64,000 nucleotides of DNA, taken from assembly GCA_016703265.1 (NCBI GenBank), contig JADJCK010000007.1, positions 186,001 to 250,000 of the forward strand. The letters run 5' to 3'. This DNA is from a bacterium. GTDB lineage: Bacteria; Krumholzibacteriota; Krumholzibacteriia; LZORAL124-64-63. Of this stretch, positions 63,243 through 64,000 are shown piece after piece. Each line of letters opens with the position of its first letter. Position 1 is the first letter of the stretch. The notes under the pieces were generated by a model. The model worked only from the letters and a program-made list of their open reading frames with translations. It did no database searches and was not told the origin of the DNA. A program made the translations under genes and the position numbers.

Positions 63243-64000
63243 TGCGCGCATTCGTCGAGATGGCGGTGCGCCGCCGTGTCAGTGTCGTCATGGCCTCGCT
63301 GGCGGTGATCGCCTTCGGTATCGTCGGCTACAGCCGCCTGTCGCTCGAGCTGTTCCCGGAGATCAGCTACCCGTCCATCACCGTGCAGACCGAGTTTCCC
63401 GACACCGCGCCGCAGGAAGTGGAGAATCTCGTCACGCGGCCGGTCGAGGAGGCCGTGGGTGTGCTGCGCGGGTTGCAGACCATCCACTCGGTGTCGCGAC
63501 CGGGCCAGTCGGAAGTCATCCTCGAGTTCGAGTGGGACGCCGACATGGATGAACTGGCCATGGAGGTGCGCGAGAAACTCGATCGCCTGGTGCTGCCGAC
63601 CGAGGCGCTCGACCCGGTCGTGCTCCGCTTCGACCCGGCCCTGGATCCCGTCGTGCGGCTGGCCCTGACCGGCCCCGGCGACCTGACCTCGCAGCGCCGC
63701 CTGGCCGAGCGGCAACTGAAGCAGGACTTCGAGACGGTGAAGGGCGTTGCCGCTGCGTCCATCAAGGGCGGCCTCGAGGAGGAGATCCAGATCGACGTCG
63801 ACCAGGAGCGCCTGGCGGCCCTGGGCCTGTCGCTCGATCGCCTGCGCCAGGTGGTCGGCGTGGGCAACGTGAACCTGCCGGGCGGCGCGCTGCGCGGGCG
63901 CGACAGCCAGTTCCTGGTGCGCACCATCAACGAATTCGACTCGGTCGAGGAGATCGCCGACCTCATCATCAGCCTGCCGGGCGCGGCGCCGGTGCGGCTC
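63242..64000 (+). CDS. RND multidrug efflux transporter, N-terminal part
   Basis: The first 253 residues of an AcrB/MMPL-type pump (the rest lies beyond the window): first helix (VSVVMASLAVIAFGIVGYSRL), then the periplasmic porter start LELFPEISYPSITVQTEFPDTAPQEVENLVTRPVEEAVGVL. IDVDQERLAALGLSLDRLRQVV, GNVNLPGG and INEFDSVEEIADL follow. The ATG overlaps the adaptor stop. A matching outer-membrane channel is not seen here. Confidence 0.93.
   Translation, partial: MRAFVEMAVRRRVSVVMASLAVIAFGIVGYSRLSLELFPEISYPSITVQTEFPDTAPQEVENLVTRPVEEAVGVLRGLQTIHSVSRPGQSEVILEFEWDADMDELAMEVREKLDRLVLPTEALDPVVLRFDPALDPVVRLALTGPGDLTSQRRLAERQLKQDFETVKGVAAASIKGGLEEEIQIDVDQERLAALGLSLDRLRQVVGVGNVNLPGGALRGRDSQFLVRTINEFDSVEEIADLIISLPGAAPVRL

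Overview
The window is a GC-rich (about two thirds G+C), densely coded chromosomal segment with no rRNA, tRNA, CRISPR array or insertion sequence that I can see. Several secreted proteins end in a FlgD-like/immunoglobulin-like sorting domain carrying a PNPFNP-type motif. With a mitochondrial-type citrate synthase, TonB transport and a multiheme cytochrome, this suggests a Gram-negative member of the FCB group or a neighbouring candidate phylum (Krumholzibacteriota or Eisenbacteria type). This placement is an inference from gene content. Seven small indels interrupt otherwise normal genes, five of them within 44.7-50.4 kb, which looks like an uncultured (metagenome) assembly.

Layout. 0-10 kb: the 3' part of a large secreted protein closed by a very long hairpin, an NtrC-type two-component pair, exonuclease III and a LysM/glycoside-hydrolase-like protein. 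7.2-16.6 kb: a complete phosphate regulon, phoB-phoR-phoU diverging from pstS-pstC-pstA-pstB, with four Pho-box-like repeats at 11-bp spacing between them; PstC carries a large periplasmic insert. 17-19 kb: an 11-heme cytochrome fused to a b-type membrane domain. 19-23 kb: a 1003-residue membrane protein of unknown function and a small secreted protein. 22.9-26.5 kb, minus strand: elbB, an orphan ParA-type ATPase, a zinc alcohol dehydrogenase, and a 74-residue SelW/Rdx selenoprotein whose in-frame UGA is followed by a SECIS-like hairpin.

26.8-42.5 kb: an ACT-domain protein (frameshifted); a four-gene operon (PLP enzyme, CDP-alcohol phosphatidyltransferase, LicC-like cytidylyltransferase, LysE-type exporter) that looks like a lipid head-group pathway; a threonyl-tRNA-synthetase-like uridine kinase with an FmdB zinc ribbon; a GAPDH homologue lacking its catalytic residues; an M1 aminopeptidase; a DMT transporter; a prolyl oligopeptidase; and a coupled run of pseudouridine synthase, thioredoxin-like protein, L-2-hydroxyglutarate oxidase-like protein, PAP2 phosphatase and lysyl-endopeptidase-like protease. 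44-47 kb: a PDC sensor protein and a chemoreceptor.

47-64 kb: a TetR-controlled efflux operon of the YbhGFSR type with its own TolC, and a promoter overlapping an inverted repeat; citrate synthase; a ferritin-like protein; tRNA-dihydrouridine synthase. A cobalamin riboswitch then precedes a TonB-dependent receptor and a secreted beta-propeller protein, reminiscent of the BtuB-BtuG B12 uptake pair. The window ends in an RND efflux adaptor and the start of its pump.
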